Positions 16,438-26,697 of a DNA stretch of 64,000 bases are shown here, piece by piece. A program made the position numbers and the translations under genes. Every line of letters starts with the position of its first letter. Position 1 is the stretch's first letter. The notes beneath the pieces are model-generated. The model did not search any database and had not been told where the DNA came from. It saw only the letters and a program-made list of their open reading frames with translations. The stretch lies in the NCBI RefSeq assembly GCF_030697375.1, contig NZ_JAUYQD010000035.1:1-64000 (forward strand), given 5' to 3'. This stretch comes from Rhodoferax sp. (GTDB lineage: Bacteria > Pseudomonadota > Gammaproteobacteria > Burkholderiales > Burkholderiaceae_C).

Positions 16438-16791
16438 ATGCAATACATCGATGGATTTGTGGCCGCAGTGCCCACCGAGAACAAGGAAAAATACATCCAG
16501 CACGCCACGCTGGCCGCGCCCCTCTTTAAGGAGTTCGGGGCACTGAAGGTGGTGGAGTGTTGGGGTGATGATGTGCCGGACGGAAAACTCACCTCCTTCC
16601 CCCTGGCGGTCAAGAAAGAAGAGAACGAAACCGTCGTGTTCTCCTGGGTCGTGTGGCCCTCGCGCGAAGTGCGCGACGCGGGATGGAAACAACTGATGGC
16701 CGATCCCCGCATGACCTCCCAAGCCAACCCCATGCCTTTTGACGGCAAACGCCTGATCTATGGGGGCTTCCAGACGATAGTGGAGATGTAA
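16438..16791 (+). CDS. DUF1428 domain-containing protein
   Basis: 117-residue protein of the DUF1428 (YbaA-like) family, of unknown function with a dimeric alpha/beta-barrel fold. It starts MQYIDGFVAAVP and contains KLTSFPLAVKKEENETVVFSW-type strands. The start at 16438 is chosen because AAGGAGA lies just upstream; the frame opens 27 bases earlier. It is the last gene of the ECF42-linked operon and converges on lolD. Confidence 0.9.
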   Translation: MQYIDGFVAAVPTENKEKYIQHATLAAPLFKEFGALKVVECWGDDVPDGKLTSFPLAVKKEENETVVFSWVVWPSREVRDAGWKQLMADPRMTSQANPMPFDGKRLIYGGFQTIVEM

Positions 16792-16890
16792 GCCGCAACC
16801 GCCACAGCGGGCGCGGGCAAAGTGCCGCATTCGAGCTTGGCGAGTTCGAATTGGCTCCTTACTGGATAGCTGTAGAAAGTCTCAGCGAAG

Positions 16891-17674
<784 letters not shown>

Positions 17675-17682
<8 letters not shown>

Positions 17683-18934
17683 AACGCAGGGCCTCCGCCG
17701 GGTTGACCCGGCTGGCGCGCCAGCTGGGGTACAGGGTGGCCACAAAAGCCAGCACCAGGGCAATCACCGCAATCGGCACGATATCGGCCTGTTGCGGGTC
17801 ACTGGGCATGCGGCTGATCAGGTAAATGTCCTTGGGCAAGAACGTGGCGCCCAGCAGTTGTTCAAGAGCGGGCACGATCACATCGATGTTGAAGGCCACC
17901 CCCAGCCCCAGCAGCAGCCCGGCAAGGGTGCCTATCACCCCCACCATGGCGCCCTGCACCACAAAAATGCCCATGATGGAGCCCGGGCTGGCCCCCAGCG
18001 TGCGCAAAATGGCGATGTCGGCGCGTTTGTCGGTCACCGTCATCACCAGGGTGGACACCAGGTTAAAGGCGGCCACCGCCACGATCAGGGTGAGGATGAT
18101 GAACATCATGCGTTTTTCCACCTGCACCGCGGCAAACCAGGTGCGGTTTTGGCGCGTCCAGTCGCGGATATACAGCTCGCCACTCAGGGTGCGGCTCAGC
18201 TCGTCGGCCACCTGGCGTGCCAGGTGCAGATCCCGCAGTTTCAGGCGCACACCAGAGGGGCCTTCCAGCCGGAAGATTTTGGCGGCGTCTTCCCAATGGG
18301 TGAATGCCATGGCCGAGTCGTATTCAAAATGGCCGGAGTCAAATACCCCCACCACCGTCATTTGTTTCAGGCGCGGCACCACACCGGCCGGTGTGACCTG
18401 GCCGCTGGGTGCCACCAGCGTCACCTTGTCGCCGGTGCGCACGCCCAGGGAACGCGCCAACTCGGCCCCCAGCACCATGCCAAAACCGCCGGGCGCCAAC
18501 TGCTTCAACACGGCGGACTGGGCGCCTGCGGCCAGATCGGTCACGTCCTGCTCCAGGCTCGGGTCAATGCCGCGCACCATCACGCCTTTCATGTCTTCCC
18601 CCCGCGCCAGCAGTGCCTGGGCTGCTATAAAAGGTGCAGCACCGATGACCTCGGGGTGGGCCTTGGCCTGCGCCAGGGTCTGGTTAACATCGGGCAGCGC
18701 TTGGCCGCCTGCGGCATAGACCTCGATGTGCGACACCACGCCCAGCATGCGGTCGCGCACCTCTTTCTGAAAGCCGTTCATCACGCTCAGCACGATGATG
18801 AGCGCCGCCACACCGAGGGCAATGCCCAGCATTGAGACGCCGGAAATGAAGGAGATGAACCCGTTGCGCCGGGTGGCCCGGCCGGCGCGGGTATAGCGCC
18901 AGCCAATCAATAATTCGTAGGGGATTTGTTTCAC
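17675..18934 (-). CDS. lolE: Lipoprotein-releasing ABC transporter permease LolC/LolE
   Basis: Inner-membrane permease of the Lol lipoprotein-release system, about 419 residues. The N-terminus [16 protein letters not shown] is followed by TM1 ([25 protein letters not shown]), a large periplasmic domain (about 70-270) and three C-terminal TM segments ending NPAEALRYE. Only one permease gene is present, as in species with a fused-role LolF-type dimer, so lolC versus lolE cannot be decided. The start is set at the GTG at 18934 by homology to the family N-terminus; a GTG at 18961 is also in frame. Translation probably couples to lolD, which overlaps the stop. Confidence 0.88.
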
Positions 18935-18991
18935 CCCTGAATTGTGGCATCTGCGCTGCACCCCAAGCTGGGTTCACGGACAATAGCCCCC

Positions 18992-19954
18992 ATGCACACC
19001 CTGATCACTTACGCGGCGCCCCCCGGCCCCCACTGCAAAGCGGCCCTGCCGCACCTGGTGCTGCCCAACCTGGGCCGCTTGCTGCGGCACTTAAGCCCCG
19101 GCGCCCGATTGCAGGGTCAGGCCCAGGACCTGACCCCGGTTTACGAACGGGTCCAGGCACAAGCCGCCGGCCTGGAGGGGGCCGATGGGCTCATCCCCTG
19201 GGCCGCACAAGAGGCCCAGCGCCTGGATCTGCTGGCACTGCATGGCCCCAAAGGATGGGCCTGGGTCACGCCCTGCCACTGGACGGTGCAATCCGACCAC
19301 GTCGATATGGCGGACCCTCTGCAACTGGCGCTGACGCCCCGGGACGCCGAAACCCTGTACCTGGCCATGCAGCCCTACTTTGCCGAAGACGGCATCACCC
19401 TGTTCGCCCATGCACCGGGGCAGACCCACACCCGCTGGCTGGCGCACGGCGCCGTGTTTGCCAACCTGCCCACCGCGTCACTGGACCGGGTGGCTGGCCG
19501 CGTGGTGGACCCCTGGCTGCCGCGCCAAGCCCAGGCCAAGCCCCTGCGGCGCCTGCAAAACGAAATGCAGATGCTGCTCTACACCCACCCCGTGAACGAC
19601 CAGCGCGCCAACTTCCACCTCAGCGCGGTCAACGCCTTTTGGGTCAGTGGCACCGGCACCCTCCAGGGGCCCCATGGCGCGCCAGTGCAAACCACGCCTT
19701 GTACGCTGCGCGACGCCCTGCGCCAACCCGCCCTGGCCGATGACGCCGCCGCCTGGGTCAGCGCCTGGCATGCGCTGGACGCGTCCACCCTGGCCCACGA
19801 CGTGGAACGCCTGCAGCAAGGCGGCCCCTTGCAACTCACCCTGTGCAGCGACACCCAGGCCCTGACGCTGGAGCACCGCCCCTTGCGCCCCTGGGACCGC
19901 CTGCTGCGGCGCATGGCGCCCGTCAAACCCCAAGAAATATTGCGATCCCTATGA
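18992..19954 (+). CDS. Conserved hypothetical protein upstream of recJ
   Basis: 320-residue protein, proline- and alanine-rich, without signal peptide or membrane segments. Relatives next to recJ in Burkholderiales are often auto-annotated as phosphoglycerate mutase-like. I see a few stretches resembling that family's core (VNAFWVSGTG; PDxHx-like positions are missing), so no enzymatic function is supported. The ATG at 18992 is chosen (MHTLITYAAPPGPH). It ends in an ATGA overlap with recJ, and the divergent promoter region with lolE is short (about 57 bp). Confidence 0.7.
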   Translation: MHTLITYAAPPGPHCKAALPHLVLPNLGRLLRHLSPGARLQGQAQDLTPVYERVQAQAAGLEGADGLIPWAAQEAQRLDLLALHGPKGWAWVTPCHWTVQSDHVDMADPLQLALTPRDAETLYLAMQPYFAEDGITLFAHAPGQTHTRWLAHGAVFANLPTASLDRVAGRVVDPWLPRQAQAKPLRRLQNEMQMLLYTHPVNDQRANFHLSAVNAFWVSGTGTLQGPHGAPVQTTPCTLRDALRQPALADDAAAWVSAWHALDASTLAHDVERLQQGGPLQLTLCSDTQALTLEHRPLRPWDRLLRRMAPVKPQEILRSL

Positions 19955-21660
19955 ACATCCTTCCCCGCGACATCCCTCCCCGCGCCGTCTGGACGCTCGA
20001 ACAAGCCGGTATCCACCCCCTGCTGGCACGCCTGTATGCCGCACGCGGTGTCACCGGCACCGACGAGCTGGACGACGCACTGGCCCGCCTGCTGCCGCCC
20101 AGCACCCTGCTGGGCATTGACCGCGCCGCCACCCTCCTGGCCGACGCCATTGCGCAAGACAAAAAACTGTGCATCGTGGCCGACTACGACTGCGACGGCG
20201 CCACCGCCTGCGCCGTGGCCCTGCGCGGCCTTAAGACTTTGGGCGCCCAACACGTCAACTACCTGGTGCCCGACCGCGTGGTCGATGGCTACGGCCTGAC
20301 CGCCCCCATCGCCCAGCGCGTGAAAGACCAGGGCGCCGATGTGCTCATCACCGTGGACAACGGCATTGCCAGCATGGACGGCGTGGCCCACGCCAAACGC
20401 CTGGGCCTGCAGGTGCTGGTGACCGACCACCACCTGCCCGCCAGTGAGCTGCCCAACGCCGACGTCATCGTCAACCCCAACCAGCCCGGCTGCACGTTCC
20501 AAAGCAAATCCATCGCCGGGGTGGGCGTGATGTTTTACGTGCTGCTGGCCTTGCGCAGTGAGCTGCGCACGCGCGGGGTATTTGATGCCGCCACACAGCC
20601 CAAACTCGACACCCTCTTGCCGCTGGTCGCCCTGGGCACCGTGGCCGACGTGGTGCGCCTGGACGCCAACAACCGCCGCCTCGTCGCCCAAGGCCTCAAA
20701 CGGGTGCGGGCCGGCGCCATGCCTGCGGGACTAGCTAGCCTTTTTGTAGCATCCGGCCGCGTGGCTGCGGTGGCCACCACCTTCGACTTTGGCTTTGCCC
20801 TGGGGCCGCGCATCAACGCCGCCGGCCGCCTCTCCGACATGACGCTGGGCATTGAATGCCTGACCACCGACGATCCGGCCCGCGCCGACGCACTGGCCAA
20901 AACGCTGGACGCCATCAACCGCGAGCGCCGCGTGATCGAAGGCGACATGCGCGAGCAGGCCATGAACATCGTCGAAGGCCTGTTTGACGAAGGCGACGAA
21001 CCGCCGCCGGCCATCTGTGTGTTCGACCCCGACTTCCACGAAGGCGTGGTCGGCATCGTGGCCTCGCGCATCAAAGACAAGTTGCACCGCCCCAGCTTTG
21101 TGTTTGCCGCCAGCGCCGCCCCCGGCAAGGAGCACGAACTCAAGGGGTCGGGGCGCTCCATCCCCGGCTTCCATTTGCGCGATGCGCTGGACCTGGTGGC
21201 CAAACGCTACCCCGGCGTGCTCCTGCGTTTTGGCGGCCACGCCATGGCGGCGGGTTGCACCATCGCCGAAGAGCACTTTGACGACTTTGAACAGGGCCTG
21301 AACGAAGTCGCCCAGGAATGGCTGGACGTTGCCACCCTGACCCGCCGCCTGGAAACCGACGGCCCGCTGGCGCCCGAGTACCGCCGCGTGGACCTGGTGG
21401 ACACCCTGCACAAGGAAGTCTGGGGCCAGGGCTTCGCCGCCCCCACCTTCAGCGAGGAGGTGGAGGTGGTGTCGCAACGCCTGGTGGGTGAAAAACACCT
21501 CGCCCTCAAACTCAAACACCAGGGCCAGCCGGTCGACGGCATCTGGTTCGGCCACACCGACCCGCTGCCCGCCAAAGTGACCCTGGCCTTTAGGCTGGAC
21601 GCCGACGAGTGGAATGGCGTGCGCCGGGTGCGGTTTTTGGTGGAGGGGGCGGAGGTTTAA
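19951..21660 (+). CDS. recJ: Single-stranded-DNA-specific 5'-3' exonuclease RecJ
   Basis: DHH/DHHA1 superfamily exonuclease of recombination and mismatch repair, 569 residues from an ATG that overlaps the upstream stop codon. Catalytic motifs are present: VADYDCDGATA (about 72-82), VDNGI, TDHHLP (about 157), the LGPRINAAGRLSDM segment, and GGHAMAAG of DHHA1. A C-terminal OB-like domain with DGIWF follows. Within it, 20733-20752 resembles the dispersed repeat arm (about 16 of 20 bases), encoding LASLFVAS. Confidence 0.97.
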   Translation: MNILPRDIPPRAVWTLEQAGIHPLLARLYAARGVTGTDELDDALARLLPPSTLLGIDRAATLLADAIAQDKKLCIVADYDCDGATACAVALRGLKTLGAQHVNYLVPDRVVDGYGLTAPIAQRVKDQGADVLITVDNGIASMDGVAHAKRLGLQVLVTDHHLPASELPNADVIVNPNQPGCTFQSKSIAGVGVMFYVLLALRSELRTRGVFDAATQPKLDTLLPLVALGTVADVVRLDANNRRLVAQGLKRVRAGAMPAGLASLFVASGRVAAVATTFDFGFALGPRINAAGRLSDMTLGIECLTTDDPARADALAKTLDAINRERRVIEGDMREQAMNIVEGLFDEGDEPPPAICVFDPDFHEGVVGIVASRIKDKLHRPSFVFAASAAPGKEHELKGSGRSIPGFHLRDALDLVAKRYPGVLLRFGGHAMAAGCTIAEEHFDDFEQGLNEVAQEWLDVATLTRRLETDGPLAPEYRRVDLVDTLHKEVWGQGFAAPTFSEEVEVVSQRLVGEKHLALKLKHQGQPVDGIWFGHTDPLPAKVTLAFRLDADEWNGVRRVRFLVEGAEV

Positions 21661-21690
21661 GCGGGAGAAAAAAAGCATTCTGGCGCGTGA

Positions 21691-21727
21691 ATATTGCGCA
21701 AATAGCTATCAACTTTATAGCAAAACA
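21691..21727 (+). repeat. Dispersed repeat, copy E
   Basis: Shortened copy: TATTGCGCAAATAGCTATC followed by an AACTTTATAGCAAAAC arm, in the same orientation as copy F at 25249. The two bracket the RelA/SpoT-domain gene. The surrounding 235-bp gap between recJ and that gene shows nothing else. Confidence 0.65.
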
Positions 21728-21895
21728 AGCTTCTAGCTGGGTTGATTCAATTGCGGGGCACACTTGCATTTATGTCCATGGGATCTATTCAGATTTTCAG
21801 ACAGCTTTGCAGTTGCCCCTCTCGTCAAGGTTACGCCTGCGGAATGTTCTTGACGAAGACAAGCAACGGTCCTGCGTTGATCGGCCAAGGAATCA

Positions 21896-24800
21896 TCATC
21901 CGGCACTCGCGTCACCGACATCTAGCTCTTCGCCGTGATTGAGTTTGCGCATTGCAATCGACGCCTCGGCGGAACGGGTCTCTGCTGCAATTTGCCGGTC
22001 AAGCTCGTGAATCTGCCTGCGGGCAAACATCTGTACATTCTCACTCGGATCATCAAGCCACGGCCCGAGCCAGTCTTTTCGCTGGGCGTGCAGCTCCGCA
22101 AATCCAAACTCACCAGAGATGACACCTGATGCGAGCAAAGCCGATCGGGCTTTGCTCAGCAATTGGCTCTCGGGATTCAGCGTGGCAACGATCACGCGTA
22201 CAAGCGTATATACGCAAGCCTTTCCTTCAAAAGCGGACAGAACGCCCAGCGCGAATGCCAAATCCTGTTCGTTACCACCCACAATCAAAGCCATAAGCCG
22301 TGCCTCAAGCCCGTTCGACAACTCCGGGAACACCGAGGCAAGCAGCTTTCCCCCGTCATAGGTGAAGTGCCGAGGATCGGAGTCGAACCAAATACGGGCG
22401 CCGTTCAGCATGACATCGGGAATGGCGGAAAGCGGTGTTTGGAGTTGATGTACTGCGAACGGTATTGCGTCATAGTGCTTTGGCGCAGTACCTGCTCGCG
22501 CAAATGTCTGCCGCTTTCCAAGGAATGCGACAACGCTTGCGGGCCAACGCTCGGCGATGGCGGCTGCGATGTGCTCGGCTTCATATTCGAGATCGGGATA
22601 GGGAACCAACGCGTCGAGCACCACGTTTGCCTGCTCTTCGTTGAGCGCCCGAATGATCGGACTTCCAAGCCAGGAGAAGCAAGGCATCCGAACCCAACTG
22701 AGGTTTCCTGCCGCATTGAGGTAACGGAGCGCTGGAAGAAATACTTCTTCAATCAGTGTGCCGGGATGGGCGGCGAATTGGTTGACGGACGCGGTCAGCA
22801 CATTACGTACCGAACCGCCACCGCCATGGCGGACCGCGCTGTCGAACGTACGGTGAAGCAGGGCTTCATCGAATGGATTCGCAAACCGCAGGTACCAAGC
22901 GATATGGTCGGTATGTTCACCCGCACTAAGCCACACGTCGATTCGCCTGCGCGCTTGCGCGTACCCCACACTCCGCATCAACCCGGCGAGCATACGTGGC
23001 AGAAATATCGCGAGCGGTCCTTCGAGTCGGTCAAGATAGCTGACGACGATAGACGGCTGGGCCTCCGCCAACCTTTCGAGGAAATCGCCAAAGACTGGAA
23101 ATGTAGCGTGGTCATTGGACTCGGTCCGTGCATAGCGGCTGATTCTGTCGAACCAGACATCCGCGCTGGCCTCATCGACCGATGCAAGCAGCGTATCGAC
23201 CTGATTGGACCGGTACGCACCCGCTTGCTCATAGTTGAACTCTTTGCCCTCCCAAGCGGGCGGAAACACCGAATTGAACCCGACCAGGGTCTTGTAAATC
23301 ACAAAATCGGGGTCGGCGTTGGCGACACAGCGGAACGCAAGTGCCGCCACCTGTATCCGTGCACTTGCCGCGACGAGATCTGGATCATCGCGCATCGTCT
23401 TGGGTAGCTCTGCATATATCTGGTAGCTGCGATGGACCCGTTCCTCGGTCGTTTGCCGCAGATCAAGACTTAACATCGGTGCAATGTCTGCTTGGAACTC
23501 CAGGATGGTTCGCGTGTCGTCCATCACAGATTGTGCTAGCGCGTTGCTGTACATGACGCTGAAGGGGGTGCGCGTCGCAGCTTGGAACGCCAGCAGAACG
23601 GCACTGCGCTGATCGTCTCCTGCTGCCAGCGCGAACAGGTGTTTCAGCAGGTTAATCGCCTTGGTTCGGACGCCACGAAGTGCATCGGACGCAACCACCG
23701 CACCGCGGTGAATCGTCACAGCGGAAGAACTGTTCGTCGTGCCACTAACCTCTGTGCCCAGCATCTCTCCAAGCATCGTGGTCAGCAGTGGGCCCAACCC
23801 ACAGCACTCGTCCTCGCGGAGTCTCTCCATGCATTCGACCAAAATCATCTGGGCAATCGGGCCGTGCTCCCGCCAGACCTGCATCTGGTGCTTGGCAAGC
23901 GCCTGGCCCAGTTCCAGTAACGGCTTTTTTTCGCCCTCATTTTCAGCCCAGCCATAAAGCGTGCAGAGTGCGCCAAACGTGACCCCAACATCGAGATAGC
24001 GGTATCGGGCAAGGATGTCGGCGATGGCCTTGACAATATCAATGTAGGTTTTTGCCCGCAAGGCACCATAAGGTGTTTCGATTGCGATAGGTTTAGCTAC
24101 CCGGGCACGGTCAGCGGCAACGAGCAATTGCGCAACGATCTCGGAATAGATCGTTGGCAAATCGTCATAAAACGGAAGCACGTTCTCAGCGAATGTTTCA
24201 AGCGCATCGGCGCGAGCATTGTTGTCCACCGCATCAACAATCGCCTCCAAAACAACACCATCAAACAGGGCTTTGCCTTCGATGAGTCGCTGAAAGTCGC
24301 TTGCAATCTTCTGAAATTCATAGCCCGCAGGCAGAAGATATTTGCGTGCGATTTTCTGCATTCGGTTCTTAATGCCGTCGAACTCCTTGCCGCCGAAGTC
24401 GCAAAGAGTGGGCGCCTTGTAGATAGTGTCGTGGGCCATCTCCGCCCATGCATGGTTGAGAATTGTCTGAATCTGTACTTCACACCGCATTCCACCGAAG
24501 CGGGCATATTCGGGCAGAGCGATGCGCTCAGGCCGAAGCCTGACGAGATAGTGATTGGAAATGTAGAGCTCGGCTGCATCTCCAACTGTGCGGCCGGGAT
24601 GGTGGAGCTTGTAGTCCAGTACCTCAAAATTCTGTTCGATGACGCCAGAGTTGATAAACCGCGTAACGTCGCCGTTGGTATAAAAGATGACGCGGCAGCC
24701 GGCGAGATCCTTAATGTCATTCTCAAGCGTCATCGTTGCTGAAAAGCCGCGCTCTTCGAGCTTCTTGCGCAACGAATCGGGTTGTTTGGCCCTCACGTTT

Positions 24801-24919
24801 ATTTGTTGGAACCGATAGCCCCCCTCGGCTCCGATAGCTGCAGTCAGAATTTCCGCAATCCTTGCTGCAAGGGAGGCGTACGCCTCCCTGCCCTCCCGCT
24901 CGTAGCATTCGAAGTTCAT
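21896..24919 (-). CDS. RelA/SpoT-type nucleotidyltransferase fused to a long helical C-terminus
   Basis: 1007-residue protein with no close named family that I recognise. Residues about 35-170 form a RelA/SpoT synthetase domain with its catalytic positions: R43-x-K45, S49 and K52; D71, G74 and R76 in DLAGCRVIF; Y119, S121 and H123 in LYISNHYLV; and E147 in EVQIQT with H156, W158, E160, H163 and Y167 in HAWAEMAHDTIY. HD hydrolase, TGS and ACT domains are absent. Residues about 200-1007 are almost entirely helical, with HEAT/ARM-like alternation. It could make (p)ppGpp or (p)ppApp, or pyrophosphorylate tRNA as toxSAS toxins do. Its base composition is lower in GC than that of recJ and the SDR gene, it stands alone, and it lies between two direct dispersed repeats. 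Transfer and a defence or stress role are plausible inferences, not shown. Confidence 0.8.
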   Translation of the reverse strand: MNFECYEREGREAYASLAARIAEILTAAIGAEGGYRFQQINVRAKQPDSLRKKLEERGFSATMTLENDIKDLAGCRVIFYTNGDVTRFINSGVIEQNFEVLDYKLHHPGRTVGDAAELYISNHYLVRLRPERIALPEYARFGGMRCEVQIQTILNHAWAEMAHDTIYKAPTLCDFGGKEFDGIKNRMQKIARKYLLPAGYEFQKIASDFQRLIEGKALFDGVVLEAIVDAVDNNARADALETFAENVLPFYDDLPTIYSEIVAQLLVAADRARVAKPIAIETPYGALRAKTYIDIVKAIADILARYRYLDVGVTFGALCTLYGWAENEGEKKPLLELGQALAKHQMQVWREHGPIAQMILVECMERLREDECCGLGPLLTTMLGEMLGTEVSGTTNSSSAVTIHRGAVVASDALRGVRTKAINLLKHLFALAAGDDQRSAVLLAFQAATRTPFSVMYSNALAQSVMDDTRTILEFQADIAPMLSLDLRQTTEERVHRSYQIYAELPKTMRDDPDLVAASARIQVAALAFRCVANADPDFVIYKTLVGFNSVFPPAWEGKEFNYEQAGAYRSNQVDTLLASVDEASADVWFDRISRYARTESNDHATFPVFGDFLERLAEAQPSIVVSYLDRLEGPLAIFLPRMLAGLMRSVGYAQARRRIDVWLSAGEHTDHIAWYLRFANPFDEALLHRTFDSAVRHGGGGSVRNVLTASVNQFAAHPGTLIEEVFLPALRYLNAAGNLSWVRMPCFSWLGSPIIRALNEEQANVVLDALVPYPDLEYEAEHIAAAIAERWPASVVAFLGKRQTFARAGTAPKHYDAIPFAVHQLQTPLSAIPDVMLNGARIWFDSDPRHFTYDGGKLLASVFPELSNGLEARLMALIVGGNEQDLAFALGVLSAFEGKACVYTLVRVIVATLNPESQLLSKARSALLASGVISGEFGFAELHAQRKDWLGPWLDDPSENVQMFARRQIHELDRQIAAETRSAEASIAMRKLNHGEELDVGDASAG

Positions 24920-25326
24920 TTTTTACCCGCCCGTTTTGATCTAGCCATCTTAGCCTCACGCCCGCTCTGCAGGTTATAGACAATAGAGCCCCAGCGTGCG
25001 GTTCACATGGCTGGCTTCTCCCACGTAAAGCAGAACTAAACGCCTCCCAAAATGCCCCTACACTGGCACTATCTTGCGCAAGGCACAGCGGGCACCCTCA
25101 CTTCTTCATGCTTAAAAAAGTTGGCATCCATCAGCCCATCCCGGGGATATATCAAGGAGTTTTGCGGCTCCTGGATGGATCATCCCCCTTTGGCGCACGA
25201 CCCTGGCCCTGAACGACCCCAGGGATGCCAACGCCAACAGAAAAATAAGCCCTAGCCCCCGTAACATATGCGCAAGCAGCTACTAATTTAATAGCAAAAC
25301 AGAGCACCAACTCCCGGTTACCCCCT
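24920..25326. other. 407-bp intergenic region with a dispersed repeat
   Basis: No gene is supported. It contains copy F of the dispersed repeat near its right end, a modest GGAG...CTCC inverted repeat around 25156-25171 without a T-tract, and otherwise unremarkable sequence of mixed composition. It should hold the divergent promoters of the RelA/SpoT-domain gene and the SDR gene, but I could not identify convincing -35/-10 pairs. Confidence 0.5.
25249..25300 (+). repeat. Dispersed repeat, copy F
   Basis: Full-length copy with the CCTAGCCCCCG block, then TATGCGCAAGCAGCTACT, then the AATTTAATAGCAAAAC arm. It lies directly before the SDR gene and has the same orientation as copy E. Confidence 0.75.
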
Positions 25327-26082
25327 ATGACCCCACACCTCACCATCCTCACCGGCGCCTCGCGCGGCATGGGTTTGGCCATGGCCGAGCAGCTCTTGGC
25401 CCCTGGCCGCACGCTGCTGTGCATCTCCCGCCACGCCAACCCGGCCTTGGTGCAGCAGGCGGCCGCCTGCGGTGCCACGCTGGAGCAATGGACACTGGAC
25501 CTGAATGACAGCGTGCCAGCAGCACAGCGCCTGTTGCTCTGGCTGCAAAACCACGCGACAGAGCAGTTCGCCAGCGCCACGCTGATCAACAACGCCGGGC
25601 TCATTCCGCCCATTGCGCCACTGGGCCAATCGGACCCTGCCGAACTGGCCAATGCCTTGCGCGTCGGCTTGGAAGCCCCCCTGCTGCTGTGCGGTGCCTT
25701 CCTCCATGCCACCCAGCACTGGCATATCCCCCGCAAGGTGCTGAACATTTCCTCGGGCCTGGGGCGCCGCGCCATGGCGTCGCAGGCGGCCTATTGCGCG
25801 GCCAAAGCGGGCATGGACCATTTCACCCGCTGCATGGCGCTGGACGAGGCGCAAAGTTCCCACGGGGCGCGGGTATGCTCGCTGGCCCCCGGCGTGATCG
25901 ACACCGACATGCAAGTACAGTTGCGCCAGGCGGACGCCGCCCAGTTCCCGGACCGCGAGAGTTTTGAAAATCTGCACTTGCGCGGCCAACTGACCCGCCC
26001 CGCCGAGGCGGCCAGCCGGGTACTGGCTTATCTGGCGCGCCCCGATTTTGGTGAACAGCCTGTGGCCGATGTGCGTGGCTGA
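25327..26082 (+). CDS. SDR family NAD(P)-dependent oxidoreductase
   Basis: 251-residue classical short-chain dehydrogenase. It has the cofactor loop TGASRGMG (9-16), the NNAG motif (INNAGLIP), the catalytic Ser in NISSGLG and the Y-x-x-x-K pair in AAYCAAKAG. The SLAPGVIDTDMQ stretch follows the usual PG motif. The overall pattern resembles sepiapterin reductase-like/YueD SDRs, but the substrate is uncertain. The gene is followed after 34 bp by a cyclic-nucleotide-binding protein on the same strand. Confidence 0.9.
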   Translation: MTPHLTILTGASRGMGLAMAEQLLAPGRTLLCISRHANPALVQQAAACGATLEQWTLDLNDSVPAAQRLLLWLQNHATEQFASATLINNAGLIPPIAPLGQSDPAELANALRVGLEAPLLLCGAFLHATQHWHIPRKVLNISSGLGRRAMASQAAYCAAKAGMDHFTRCMALDEAQSSHGARVCSLAPGVIDTDMQVQLRQADAAQFPDRESFENLHLRGQLTRPAEAASRVLAYLARPDFGEQPVADVRG

Positions 26083-26116
26083 GCATCGGCAAAAAAGCAT
26101 ACGGAGAACCCCTGCC

Positions 26117-26680
26117 ATGGCCCTGAAGATTGACCCCACCGTTGTTCAAATGTTTGCAGAGAATGTGCGCGCCCAGGTGCTTTCCCGCCCCAGCGGGCTC
26201 AAGCTCGATCCGGCCATCGTGCAAAAAATTGCCGAGCGTGTGCCGGTGTTTGGAGGCATGAGCCACGACTGCCTGCTGCAAACCTTGGGCAGCGCCGACC
26301 ACCACCCCATCAAGGCCGGCGAACCGGTGTTCAAAGAAGGCGATATGGGCAGTGCGTTTTACGTCGTCATTGCGGGCGAGGTGACGGTGCTCAAGCAACG
26401 CAATGGCGAGTACGTGGTGCTGGCGCATTTGGGCATTGGTGAGTGTTTTGGTGAAATGGCGCTGGTGCGCGACGATGTGCGCACCGCCACCGTGCTGGCC
26501 GTGCGTGACAGCGTCACCATGCGCTTCGAGCGTGATCGCATCGACGCCAACCCCGAAAGCGCCCACATCATTTACCGCAACATTGCACGCATCTTGTCGG
26601 GCCGCCTGCGCAAGTCCAGTGTCATGCTGGCGGACCTGGTGGTGCAGGGCAAGAGCACGGGCGGTAGTACACCGGTTTAA
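26117..26680 (+). CDS. Cyclic nucleotide-binding domain protein
   Basis: 187-residue protein with a Crp-like cyclic-nucleotide-binding fold (about 45-160): FKEGDMGSAFYVVIAGEVTVL, then GIGECFGEMALVRDDVRTATVLA, matching the phosphate-binding cassette GEMALxxxxxRxATV. There is no DNA-binding helix-turn-helix, so it is not a transcription factor of the usual kind. Start ATG 26117 was chosen for its position behind GGAGAACC. The effector and partner are unknown. Confidence 0.88.
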   Translation: MALKIDPTVVQMFAENVRAQVLSRPSGLKLDPAIVQKIAERVPVFGGMSHDCLLQTLGSADHHPIKAGEPVFKEGDMGSAFYVVIAGEVTVLKQRNGEYVVLAHLGIGECFGEMALVRDDVRTATVLAVRDSVTMRFERDRIDANPESAHIIYRNIARILSGRLRKSSVMLADLVVQGKSTGGSTPV

Positions 26681-26697
26681 AGCGCTCTAAGCAGGCC

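Noticed and set aside
25150..25180. Terminator from the GGAG...CTCC inverted repeat near 25156
   Set aside because: The stem is four base pairs and no T-tract follows on either strand.
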